A stretch of 64,000 bases of DNA from Chthoniobacter sp. (lineage in GTDB: Bacteria > Verrucomicrobiota > Verrucomicrobiia > Chthoniobacterales > Chthoniobacteraceae). Under the pieces are notes generated by a model. It was not told the origin of the DNA. It made no database searches and was given only the letters and a program-made list of their open reading frames with translations. How positions within the stretch are numbered: the first letter of the stretch is position 1; each line of letters opens with the position of its first letter. The position numbers and the translations under genes were made by a program. This document shows, piece after piece, positions 18,121-26,512 of the stretch. The stretch covers positions 124,001-188,000 of the forward strand of contig JAIOPH010000002.1 of the NCBI GenBank assembly GCA_021414005.1. Reading direction: 5' to 3'.

Positions 18121-18219
18121 GTTAGAGGAGGCTTGCGCGGCACCTGCATGGCGGGCGAAAAGGCGGGGGCGGAAGCAGGCGCTGTGACGCACGGAGCGGT
18201 GCGCTGAGCTTGGTTAGGC
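18121..18219. repeat. attC-like imperfect palindrome B
   Basis: Ends with GTTAGGC on the plus strand (18213-18219); its complement GCCTAAC supplies the TAA stop of the gene at 18214-18651. The body shares with site C the segments GCGGCACCTGC, a GC-rich centre and GCTGAGCTTGG next to GTTAGGC, but in the opposite orientation to sites A and C. The other border (GTTAGAG at 18121) fits the core only loosely. Called as a related repeat; attC function is inference. Confidence 0.45.
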
Positions 18220-18651
18220 GTTGCGGATCTTTGGTTCTTGCTCATGGTGGCTAGAAAAATGACGAACGCAGGTGAATGCGAACAGTGCCGCAATTGAGGC
18301 GGCAACTGCGATTGCGAAATACTCTGCGTGAAAGTTGCAAAAAGCCTCCCAAGTGCCGAATTTCACTAGTGTGATGCGTTCGCTCGGTTGGTTGCCGATA
18401 AATTGCGTCGCGCAATCGATGATACCAAAGGAGTAAGAGCCGACTGAAATGGACCAATCGTGAATTGCAATGGCGTAAGATGGAGTGATCGGAAAGCTGA
18501 TGAGGTTTAAACGTGAGTCGGAGGTGGCGGGAACAACACGCGGAGTAAAGTCAGTCGGGTGGTCGTCCAACGAGATATGGCGCAACAAAATAAAGGCGGT
18601 GAAGCACGCCATGATTGCGAGCGTGAGAAATAGTGTTCGCAAACCCTTCAT
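18214..18651 (-). CDS. Small membrane protein of unknown function (cassette-borne)
   Basis: 145 residues from the ATG at 18651 (a GTG two codons earlier is possible). N-terminal hydrophobic segment (LRTLFLTLAIMACFTAFILL, about 4-23), a soluble middle with WSISVGSYSFGIIDCATQF, and a second membrane segment (YFAIAVAASIAALFAFTCV, about 113-131). The TAA stop is embedded in the GCCTAAC border of repeat B, an arrangement typical of integron cassettes where the attC box supplies the stop. GC content is lower than that of the chromosomal neighbours. No family recognised. Confidence 0.6.
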   Translation of the reverse strand: MKGLRTLFLTLAIMACFTAFILLRHISLDDHPTDFTPRVVPATSDSRLNLISFPITPSYAIAIHDWSISVGSYSFGIIDCATQFIGNQPSERITLVKFGTWEAFCNFHAEYFAIAVAASIAALFAFTCVRHFSSHHEQEPKIRNA

Positions 18652-18674
18652 GTTCACAGTGAGCGCGTAGCAGC

Positions 18675-18775
18675 GCCTAACGAACCAAAGCTCAGCGAAA
18701 GGCGGAGCGGGCGTGGCACCTGCACGGTGGGCGGAAAGGCGGCGGAGGACGCAGGTGCCGTGCGCCCTGTTGGAT
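18675..18775 (-). repeat. attC-like imperfect palindrome C
   Basis: On the minus strand it starts ATCCAAC (fits RYYYAAC) and ends GTTAGGC (fits GTTRRRY), 101 bp. It has a perfect inner stem, GGCACCTGC (18714-18722) against GCAGGTGCC (about 18751-18759), and the arm TTCGCTGAGCTTTGG also seen in site A. It directly precedes the start of the small membrane protein gene at 18651. This is the best-formed of the three sites. Confidence 0.55.
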
Positions 18776-18832
18776 ATTTGTAGTCGAACAATTGTCGCAC
18801 ATTTCCCGACGATTTCGGTCTATCGGCGCGCA

Positions 18833-19075
18833 TTGAAACGGGCTCCAATAAACCCTCAGACGCTCGGTGAGCATCTTCGGGCGGCACGTATAGACCGGGG
18901 AAAAACACAGAGAGAAGTCGCTGATTTGCTGGGGGTAGCCTATCAGACCATCGTCAAATGGGAACATAATCTGATCCTCGTTGGGCCGAAATACAGAGCC
19001 CGTGTCATTGCCTTTCTCGGCTACGATCCTTCATTGATAATCGCAAATCCAACAGGCGACTCTACTGCCAGTTGA
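18833..19075 (+). CDS. XRE-type helix-turn-helix transcriptional regulator
   Basis: 80 residues from a TTG at 18833 (LKRAPINPQTLGEHL). The HTH is clear: LGEHLRAARIDRGKTQREVA then DLLGVAYQTIVKWE, followed by the RARVIAFLGYDP tail common in short single-domain XRE regulators of mobile DNA. No ATG is available in frame; an earlier TTG at 18770 lies inside the border of repeat C. It is on the strand opposite to the three cassette genes and ends 89 bp before the fucosidase gene's 3' end. Confidence 0.65.
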   Translation: MKRAPINPQTLGEHLRAARIDRGKTQREVADLLGVAYQTIVKWEHNLILVGPKYRARVIAFLGYDPSLIIANPTGDSTAS

Positions 19076-19164
19076 TGCGGGGTATTCGCAGGCCGCTTTT
19101 CCTGTCGAACAACCGATCACAATGGAGAGCTAGGAACTCGACATCGTCGCTCGCGGCGACGCGG

Positions 19165-20607
19165 CTACTTATTCCCGCCGTTGCTGGCCATCCGGCGGGC
19201 TTCCTGAAACATGGCAACCGTCGCGGGAGAGACCTCTCCCGTCTGGTAAATCTCGACGTTGAAAATGGGCACATTGCGGTAGCTGCGGAAGCACGTGAGC
19301 AGGTCGGCCATTTGCGCTGCCGTCCATTTTGGCGGGCCGATCGCCGTGTCCTGGTGCGAGTGGACCCAGTCGCTTTCGGTGATCAGACTGGCGCTGGCTT
19401 GCAGACCCGTGTAGGCACCCTGGCGGTAGTGTCCGTCGCCGCCCTTCGCCAGCAGAGCATCGGCACCGGAAGGCTCCGCACGACCTTCGCCACAATAGAA
19501 GTCCTGAAACTCGGTGGGCGACGGCAGTTCCCATGGATTCCAGCCGATGAGCCGCTGCGCAAAGCCCGCGCGCGCGGCGCGATGCAGCGCCTCCCACGGC
19601 GCGCTGCGGTAGTAGTAGGCCACCGCGCCGTCGTCGAACCACCACCCGGCGAGCCGGTCGCCGTAGCGTTCGCCGACCTCCGAAATGATGCGCTGCCAGT
19701 TCGTGAAAAATCGCGTCGTGTCCGTCTCCATCGCACCGCTGGCCTTGATCCACTTCGGGTCAGACCCCGCGCCGGGATGGTAGTAGAGCATCAGCTTCAT
19801 CCCGCGCTTTCGCAGCGCTGCGGCGAGGTCACCGACGAGGTCGCGGCTGGCTGTGCGGCCTGGCAGAATCGCGTCCAGCGCGCGGTTCGGTCCGGGGAAA
19901 TACTGCTGCCCGTGAGAGGTCGTGAGCACCACGAATCCCGCGCCCGTCTTTTGCACCTGACTGGCGAACGCCTCCACATCGAAGTCCGCCACCGCCTGTG
20001 CGTAGGGCTTGCGCTCACCCGCCCGCGGCATCGACTCGCTGGTCCAATGCACCATGATTCCGTAACCCGCGTCCTGAAACCATTTCGTGTCGGCACGCAG
20101 GCTCGACGCCCGTCCCAGCAAGGCCTTTCGCACTGCTGGCCGCACCAGCTCGACGGACTGCACCGACAGTTCGAAATCGTCCGCCGGCGAGACCACCTGC
20201 AGCGTCACCGTGACCGCGCCGTGGGGCAGCCGCAGCGTTCCCCTGAGCGCCAGCCGATTCCATCCGCGCTCCTGGCCGGTCAGCGCACCGCGCACTTCGC
20301 TCTCACCGGCCCGCACGAGGAAGCTCACCGGCTTTCCGTGACTTTGGTAAAGCGAGACATTCACCGCGTAGTCGTCCGCCACTGGCACCGTGACGCGCCA
20401 CTCCGCCTGCTGTCCCGCTTTGCGCCAACCGGGGCCAAAGAACTTCCCGTGACCGCTCGTCCACTTCTCGATGCCTTCCGACACCCTTGCATCCGGCACC
20501 ATCAGCACGGTGAAGTCATCCGGGCGAACGCGGAAGTCGGGCACGAACTGACCACCGAAAGCATTCGCTAGAAAGACCAGTGTGAAAAATGCGGACCGAA
20601 TTTTCAT
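19165..20607 (-). CDS. GH29-like alpha-L-fucosidase, secreted
   Basis: 480 residues from the ATG at 20607. The signal peptide is MKIRSAFFTLVFLANAFG. A beta-sandwich domain (about 20-175) precedes the TIM barrel. GH29 features: WFQDAGYGIMVHW (about 190-202), a GAGFVVLTTSHGQQYFPG strand, and the nucleophile region GWWFDDGA (Asp about 322). The usual general acid is not obvious by eye. Distal member of the glycan operon; its ATG overlaps the stop of the DUF6055 chimera by ATGA. It probably releases L-fucose or a related deoxy-hexose from the target polysaccharide. The family is likely and the substrate is inferred from the neighbours. Confidence 0.8.
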   Translation of the reverse strand: MKIRSAFFTLVFLANAFGGQFVPDFRVRPDDFTVLMVPDARVSEGIEKWTSGHGKFFGPGWRKAGQQAEWRVTVPVADDYAVNVSLYQSHGKPVSFLVRAGESEVRGALTGQERGWNRLALRGTLRLPHGAVTVTLQVVSPADDFELSVQSVELVRPAVRKALLGRASSLRADTKWFQDAGYGIMVHWTSESMPRAGERKPYAQAVADFDVEAFASQVQKTGAGFVVLTTSHGQQYFPGPNRALDAILPGRTASRDLVGDLAAALRKRGMKLMLYYHPGAGSDPKWIKASGAMETDTTRFFTNWQRIISEVGERYGDRLAGWWFDDGAVAYYYRSAPWEALHRAARAGFAQRLIGWNPWELPSPTEFQDFYCGEGRAEPSGADALLAKGGDGHYRQGAYTGLQASASLITESDWVHSHQDTAIGPPKWTAAQMADLLTCFRSYRNVPIFNVEIYQTGEVSPATVAMFQEARRMASNGGNK

Positions 20608-23600
20608 GGCTTGAGAATTTTGAGATGCAAAAACCGCCGGAACGTTCCCGCTGCCACGCTGGCCTTCACGGTCTGCATCGTGCCGTCGTCGGTGAGGATT
20701 TGCTCGGTGATGCCCGTATTGCTCCAAGCTCCGCTTGAGAGGTCATCGCGCCACTCGGCGGTGAATGTCGCGCCGTCGGCCAGCGCAGCATTGCTGCGGG
20801 TGTAGGTGAATTCCAGCGTTGCTCCGTTCTTCACGATGCTCGTTGCGACGGACGTTGCAGCGTTCGGATTCTGCCCGGTCGCAAACTCCAATAGATTGCT
20901 TTCTCCATCGTTGTTCGCATCAAACGTGTCAGCAGCAGTGCCCGTATTCGCCATCGTGCCGAAATGGGTAAAGCGCCATGATTGCTGCGCCGTGGCAGGC
21001 GTCAGCGTCACGTCGTTGCCATCGCCGCCGGTGTAGCTGATGATCCAGAGGTAGCCGCTCGCGCTAAAGGCGCTGCCCTGCGGCAGGCCGGCAAAGGTGC
21101 CGCTCACGGCACCTGCGCTGGTCTTGCTCAGGATCGTGAAACTCGTGCCGGGCGCGATGCCCGCCGCGGCGCTGATCGTGAGCGGGCCGCTGAGGGCGAC
21201 GTTGCCGCTGGCGTTCAGCCGGTCGGTGGTCACGGCGGAAATCTCGACGGCCAGCGTGCCGCTGAGGGTCACATTTGCCGCAGTGAAGGTGCCGATGCCG
21301 CCCGTGCCAGGGGCCAGCGTGGCGCCGCTGTTGAGCGTCACATTTCCGGCGGAGCCGGTGCCGCCGAGCGTCGCGCCGCTCTGCACGGTGGTCGCGCTCG
21401 TGGCGATGCTGCCGTTCACGAGCAAGGTGCCTGCGCTCACCGTCGTCGTGCCGGTGTATGTGTTCGCGCCGGTGAGGGTGAGTGTGCCTGCGCCGGTCTT
21501 GGTCAGGCCGCCGCTGCCGCCTGCGGTGAGCAGTTTCACCTGGATGCCGATGTTGCGGCCGTTCGTGTCGATGATGGCGCCGCCGGACTGGACGTAGGTG
21601 GCCTGTGCGGGGTTGGTGCCGTTGCTGCCGTCGCCGTAGAGCGTGATGAAATCGGCGTTGTCCGCGCCGATGGCGCGCAGGGCACCGCCGTTCCAGATCA
21701 GGTTCGCGTCGTTGTTGCTGTCGGGACCCGCGGCGTTGAGGTCGCGATTGGCGACGCGGAGCGAGGGCACCTCGAGCGTGCCGCCATTGAGTTCGAGTTG
21801 GAAGGTCGCGCCGGTATTCACCGAGCCATCCACGCCGCTGGTGGTGGTGACGGTGCCGCCGCTGATCGCGAGGCGCGCCCAGTCGGCGCTGGCGGCGTTG
21901 CTGATGATGCGGCTGGCGGAGAATGTGCCGCCGGTGATGGAGAGGCTGGCGCGGCCGAGCGCGGCGTCGCCGGAGAGGGCGATGGCGGAGTTCACGGTCA
22001 GCGTGGGGTTGCTGGCATACGCGCCGTTGTTGGAGCCGCTGCCCTGCACGGTGAGCGTGCTCGCGCCGAGGCTGCCGCCGGAAAAGGTCGTCGCCGGGAA
22101 GTTGATGCTGGCGCTGCCGACGCTGACGGCGCCCGCCGCGAGGGTGCCGAGGGTGAGCGCCCCGCCGGATGTGGTGAAGAAGGCGTTGTTGCCGGTGGAA
22201 TTGCTCCAGTTCGCGCCGGTCCAATTCGCATCGGTAGTGTTCCAGGCGAAAGTGCCGGCGCTGTTGTTCCAGTAGAAGTTCGAGCTGGGTGTGGAGACGA
22301 CCGAGATGCTGAGGTTGTCGTAGTTGGCCATTACGCCATAAGCCTCGAAGGAAATGTAGCCATCGGTCGCGGCCATTTGCGCGAGCGTGTAGGTTCCGGC
22401 GAGCGTGCCGTTCACATAAAACCGCGCCACCGAGCCGTTGCCGTTGAATGGCGATCCGTTGCCTGCGGTGTCGGAGAGGATCACCGCGATCGTCGAACCA
22501 GCCGCCGCCCAGGAAATCCCGCTGCTGGTGTCGCCGCCCGACGCGAACTGCTGCGTGCCGCCACTGTGGCGGAAGAGGCTGCTGAGCTTGTTCGCGGCGT
22601 TGTTGACGAACGCATTCTGGGCGCTGCCAATGGCGAAGGCCGCCCAGTTGCTGGCGTCCGGCGAGTCGGTGACTTTCAGGTCGAACTGCACTTTCAGAGG
22701 CTTGTTCAGCGCGTTCGCCTCATCGGCGAAGTTGTGATTCAGGCTGGCGTAAAGATTCAGGCTTTCACCGCCGAACCAGCCAGCCATGAGCATTTGTCCG
22801 CCGTTGCCGTGCTGGATTTTGTAGTCCGCGTTGTTGCCGGCGACGGTGTAAGCGGTCGGCGCGAGCAGCCCCTGCTGGTCGGCGGAGAGGGTTGAGTTAA
22901 AGACGCTCGCGCCGCCACTCGCGGAGTTGAAATTGTCGGAAAGCATCACGTCGCCGGCGAGCGGCACGGTGACGGTGGCGAGCTGTGCGGCGCTGAGGGC
23001 GGCGGAGAAAAACTGCGCGTCATCGAGCGAGCCTTGGAACATCGGCATGGCGCTGCCCTCAGAGCGGGCGAGATAGTTGTGCTGCGTGCCGGTGGTGGTG
23101 TTGGCGGCGAGCAGTTGGTCCGGCGTGATCGTGATGGAGCCGGTGGCGGCGGCAGTGCCGTTGATGAACAAGGTGCCGGTCGTGCCATCGAGCGCGACGG
23201 CGACGTGCGACCAGACGCCGACGGGCAGCGCGGCGGTGGTGAGCGTCTGCTCAGCGCCGCCATTGACGATGGCGAACTTCGCCTGTCCGGAGGCATCGGA
23301 CGCGGTGAAGGACATGCGCCGCGTGGTGCCCGCGCCCAGCCAGAGCACGGCTTGATTCGCCGCACCGCCGGCGGGTTTCACCCAAGCGGCAAAGGTGAAC
23401 GCGCGGGTGTCGGCGACGCTGCGGTCGAGCGCGATGTATTGGGTGCTGCCGTTGAAAGTGAGGAAGCCCTTGCGTTTCCAATCCGTCGAAGTCCACGCGG
23501 GCGAGCCGATGGTGAAGGCGTCGGTGACACCGTATTGATCGAGCGCGCGGGAATCGTGGGCGGTGCCGAAATCATACGCGGCGTAGAGTCCGGTGGGTGT

Positions 23601-25841
23601 CGCGGTGGTGAAGTTATCCGGGATGCCGACGTATGGCAGGTGGCCGAAGGTGATGCCGCCGCTGAGCGATTTGTTGAACATGTAATCGCCGTCCACGATG
23701 GCGTTGCCGCTGAGGGTGCCGCCGCTTTGGTGCCATGCGCTGCCTTTGGCGACGGCGGTGTCCTGAAGGTTGCCTTCGACGGTGGCGTGATCGAGGACGC
23801 GGGCGTTTCCTGAGATCGTGCCGCTGTCCACGATCGCCCAGTCGCGCACGCGGGCATACCCGGTGACTGTGCCGCCGCGCACCCACGCGTGACCGCTGAT
23901 CACCGCACTGCCGTTCACCGTGCCGCCCGCGACAACCGCGTAATCTTCGATCCGCGCGTTGCCGCTGACGGAGCCGCCGGTCACGCGGGCATTGGGTCCG
24001 ATGTAAACGCTGGCGGGCACCGTGACGGACTTGTAGCCGCCGCCGTTGGAATGCTGGGTGAGCCCGGTCGTCGCGCCGTTGTTCCGCTCAAGCGGGGTCG
24101 CGCCGGTGACTTGGAGCTGGTAATGAAAACGCGAGCGCGACGGGTGGGAGCGGAAGTGCTCGATCGATTCGTCATGACCGCCATTGGCATACCAGTCCGG
24201 CGTCCCGGCCACGGAGAGGTAGAGTTTGTTTTCGTTAGCAGCGAGGGTGATCGAGCTGCTGCCATTGCTCCAAAGCGGTGTGTATCGCTCGACGCCTGCA
24301 TCGCTGATGGCCACGAACGACGCGCGCCAATCCGCGCCGCGCGCCGAGTCGGCGAGGCCTTGCAAGTTCACCGTCACCACGCGCCCCGCGCCGGTGCCGG
24401 CGGGGATCAGCTCGTGCATGGCGTAGGCTCCCTGGGCAGGCGCTTTCTCCGGCGACACGCGCCACCAGCCGGGCCCATCCGCGCGCTGGATGAGGTCGGT
24501 GAAAAGATGGCGCGCGTTGCGGGTTGGATCCTGCGTGTTCAACTCGGCGTTCATTGCCGCCTTGTTAGAGAAATTCCACGTCGCGCAGCGCCGGGCGTAG
24601 TAGCCGGAGATGTCCTTGAGCGAAGTGGTCGGCGTGAGGCGGTCGAGGGTCGTGGCCCAAAATTCGCCGGATTGGCCTTCCTGCCAGAGCCGCTTGATCA
24701 TGCCGTCGGAGAGATCGGGAAGGTTATCCGGGTTGTCGTCCACGTAATACAGGAACGGCCAGGTGAGGTAGTAATTGCGGCCGGACGAAATCATGAAATG
24801 CCCGTCGCGCACGCCGAGCGCCTCGATGCCCGCGCTATTCGGGTAGAGGTTTTGATAGTGCTTCAGCCAGCGCGCGCGACCGTAGTTGGCATGGGTTTCC
24901 CACTGGCCGGAGTAGTTCCCGTTGTCGTTATGAAACTGGAACACATGCATCAGCTCGTGCGGGATGATCCATGTCGGCGGATCCACCTGGAGGCCGCTCG
25001 GCTCGATGTTCATGTATCCAAAGCCGCCGCCCGTGCTGCTCATGTAGTAGCCGTTGTAGATGCAAAGGAAGTTGACCTTATACTTGCTGCCATTCGGGCT
25101 ATACTTGGACTCAGCCGGCTCGCGGTAGCCCATCATTTTCACATAAACCTGCCAGGCCTCCTCGGCATTGCGAAGCGACCCGCGGGCGGTCGTGGTGTTC
25201 ACGCCCTGCGAGGCGCGGTTCGCGTCCCAGATGAAGCGGAAATGTTTCGAGGACATTTCATTGTCGCTGTTCCACTCGCTGTTGGTGAGATACACGTCGC
25301 CCGGCAGATCGCCGACGCGGAGGTAATCAATGGCAAAGGCCTGGCCGGACGTGGCCGACGGCTCGATGCGCAGGTCGCGCAGCGTCGCGCGCCACCACGG
25401 CTCCGGGCCGACATCAATGCGGTAGGTGTGAAAAGCCCCGTCCGTCGGCACCAGCGCGTCCGGGATGATGAGCACGCGCGCCGTGCTGAAGCCCGTCGTG
25501 CTCGTGGTGCCGTAGGAAATCTTGATGTCGCCGGTGTGGCTGGCGGGCACCTGGATGCGGATTTCGAGGTAGTCGTTGAAGCCAAGATCGAGGTCCGGGC
25601 CGGAGAAATTCGAGCGGATGACCTGCGGGGCCGTGCCGCTCGTCGTGCCGGAAAACTGCCCGCCGCTCACGGTCGCGCCGGTCACCTGGCTCGTCGTCCA
25701 GCTTTCGAGATTGCCGTTCGTATTCCACTCCACGGCGTAAGTGCCGGTGAGCGGCGTGGCCGGGTCCACCACTACAGGCAGCGCGCTGGCGGCCAGTGGG
25801 AGGACGAGGCTGAAGAACAGGCTCAGGAGGGAGCTTTTCAT
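20604..25841 (-). CDS. Giant secreted chimera: DUF6055 metallopeptidase-like, hexapeptide-like, LamG and PATR modules
   Basis: 1,745 residues. Signal peptide MKSSLLSLFFSLVLPLAASA. A carbohydrate-binding-like beta sandwich (about 30-175) is followed by a DUF6055-type region (about 180-600) with PHELMHVFQF (about 292), an HExxH zinc-peptidase-like motif. Next come repeated left-handed helix-like units (GSVSGNARIEDYAVVAGGTV and onward, about 615-745), a LamG domain (about 770-960), a second LamG-like domain, then beta-helix PATR repeats (GGLTKTGAGTLTLTGANTY) and a C-terminal tail ending FLHLKILKP. The last 330 or so residues are nearly the same as those of the gene at 40670-44338. It is followed, overlapping by ATGA, by the GH29 gene. 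A surface glycan-binding or glycoprotein-cleaving role is inference. Confidence 0.8.
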   Translation of the reverse strand: MKSSLLSLFFSLVLPLAASALPVVVDPATPLTGTYAVEWNTNGNLESWTTSQVTGATVSGGQFSGTTSGTAPQVIRSNFSGPDLDLGFNDYLEIRIQVPASHTGDIKISYGTTSTTGFSTARVLIIPDALVPTDGAFHTYRIDVGPEPWWRATLRDLRIEPSATSGQAFAIDYLRVGDLPGDVYLTNSEWNSDNEMSSKHFRFIWDANRASQGVNTTTARGSLRNAEEAWQVYVKMMGYREPAESKYSPNGSKYKVNFLCIYNGYYMSSTGGGFGYMNIEPSGLQVDPPTWIIPHELMHVFQFHNDNGNYSGQWETHANYGRARWLKHYQNLYPNSAGIEALGVRDGHFMISSGRNYYLTWPFLYYVDDNPDNLPDLSDGMIKRLWQEGQSGEFWATTLDRLTPTTSLKDISGYYARRCATWNFSNKAAMNAELNTQDPTRNARHLFTDLIQRADGPGWWRVSPEKAPAQGAYAMHELIPAGTGAGRVVTVNLQGLADSARGADWRASFVAISDAGVERYTPLWSNGSSSITLAANENKLYLSVAGTPDWYANGGHDESIEHFRSHPSRSRFHYQLQVTGATPLERNNGATTGLTQHSNGGGYKSVTVPASVYIGPNARVTGGSVSGNARIEDYAVVAGGTVNGSAVISGHAWVRGGTVTGYARVRDWAIVDSGTISGNARVLDHATVEGNLQDTAVAKGSAWHQSGGTLSGNAIVDGDYMFNKSLSGGITFGHLPYVGIPDNFTTATPTGLYAAYDFGTAHDSRALDQYGVTDAFTIGSPAWTSTDWKRKGFLTFNGSTQYIALDRSVADTRAFTFAAWVKPAGGAANQAVLWLGAGTTRRMSFTASDASGQAKFAIVNGGAEQTLTTAALPVGVWSHVAVALDGTTGTLFINGTAAATGSITITPDQLLAANTTTGTQHNYLARSEGSAMPMFQGSLDDAQFFSAALSAAQLATVTVPLAGDVMLSDNFNSASGGASVFNSTLSADQQGLLAPTAYTVAGNNADYKIQHGNGGQMLMAGWFGGESLNLYASLNHNFADEANALNKPLKVQFDLKVTDSPDASNWAAFAIGSAQNAFVNNAANKLSSLFRHSGGTQQFASGGDTSSGISWAAAGSTIAVILSDTAGNGSPFNGNGSVARFYVNGTLAGTYTLAQMAATDGYISFEAYGVMANYDNLSISVVSTPSSNFYWNNSAGTFAWNTTDANWTGANWSNSTGNNAFFTTSGGALTLGTLAAGAVSVGSASINFPATTFSGGSLGASTLTVQGSGSNNGAYASNPTLTVNSAIALSGDAALGRASLSITGGTFSASRIISNAASADWARLAISGGTVTTTSGVDGSVNTGATFQLELNGGTLEVPSLRVANRDLNAAGPDSNNDANLIWNGGALRAIGADNADFITLYGDGSNGTNPAQATYVQSGGAIIDTNGRNIGIQVKLLTAGGSGGLTKTGAGTLTLTGANTYTGTTTVSAGTLLVNGSIATSATTVQSGATLGGTGSAGNVTLNSGATLAPGTGGIGTFTAANVTLSGTLAVEISAVTTDRLNASGNVALSGPLTISAAAGIAPGTSFTILSKTSAGAVSGTFAGLPQGSAFSASGYLWIISYTGGDGNDVTLTPATAQQSWRFTHFGTMANTGTAADTFDANNDGESNLLEFATGQNPNAATSVATSIVKNGATLEFTYTRSNAALADGATFTAEWRDDLSSGAWSNTGITEQILTDDGTMQTVKASVAAGTFRRFLHLKILKP

Positions 25842-25854
25842 CTCGGAGGGAGGC

Positions 25855-26382
25855 TTACGGGCTGGTGATTTTCAGGTGGAGGTAGCGGCGGCCACCGTCG
25901 TTCACGTTCTTGATGCCGCGGACGTCATGCACATCGTTGTTCAGGATTTCGATGCCGCGCATGGTGTCGCTGCCCGAGGCGTCCACCCCGATTCCCGAGC
26001 GGCCGGTGTCGCCGCTGGCGGGGTTTGTCACCTCAAAGCCATCAATGGTCCAATAGCTCTGCGACGAGAGGGCGATCACCGCCCAGTTTCCATTGCCGTT
26101 GATGAGCGGCTTCGCGCCCGTGCCGTAAGCACCGAGTGTGATCCGCGCCAAGCTGGTGCCCGAGCCTTGGGGACTCAGCGAGCCCACCCAAGTACCGCCG
26201 CGCTTGAAGAGCACCTTGTCACCCGGCTGGAAAACCGTGCCGTTCACCTTGCCGAGGCTCTGCCACGGCGTCGCCGTCGAGACGCCGTTGTTCGCGTCGT
26301 TCCCGGCGGGATCGATGTAGTAGTCCGCCCCGCGCGCGGCGGCGAGGAGGAGGACGGCGAAAAGGTGAAGCGCTAGTTTCAT
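25855..26382 (-). pseudogene. Internally deleted beta-helix protein gene (N-terminus joined to C-terminal tail)
   Basis: 175 residues. The first 165 or so match the N-terminus of the 1,222-residue beta-helix protein at 40670-44338 almost exactly at the DNA level (signal peptide, DYYIDPAGNDANNG, then GTGAKPLINGNGNWAVIALS). After NVNDGG the frame jumps to RRYLHLKITSP, which looks like the last ten residues of the PATR proteins' tail (RFLHLKLSKP). So about 1,000 residues between the N-terminus and the tail are gone, with the frame kept. It could still be secreted as a stub. It lies 13 bp upstream of the DUF6055 chimera and downstream of a strong terminator. A recombination product, or possibly the template left after module swapping. 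Confidence 0.7.
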
Positions 26383-26390
26383 CGGGCAAT

Positions 26391-26422
26391 GAAAGCCGGG
26401 CGGTGCGCACCGCCCGGCTTTC
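26391..26422 (-). terminator. Perfect 32-bp palindromic terminator after the PEP-CTERM gene
   Basis: GAAAGCCGGGCGGTGC is followed immediately by its exact complement GCACCGCCCGGCTTTC. The arms are 16 bp with no spacer, with A-rich and T-rich ends, so it can end transcription in either direction. It lies 90 bp past the stop of the 1,772-residue gene and before the truncated gene. Confidence 0.7.
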
Positions 26423-26512
26423 GACCACTAGGAATGTCCAGAGCCACCACTACGAGACTCCGGACACCCGCTTCCCAGGGACCAACGCCAATCAGCCCTG
26501 GAAAATTTTCGC

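Noticed and set aside
18109..18192. ATG start at 18192 for the small membrane protein
   Set aside because: The extension is encoded by the attC-like repeat; GTG at 18108 precedes the first membrane helix.
18692..18967. Minus-strand 91-codon frame
   Set aside because: Crosses the XRE gene and repeat C with no recognisable sequence.
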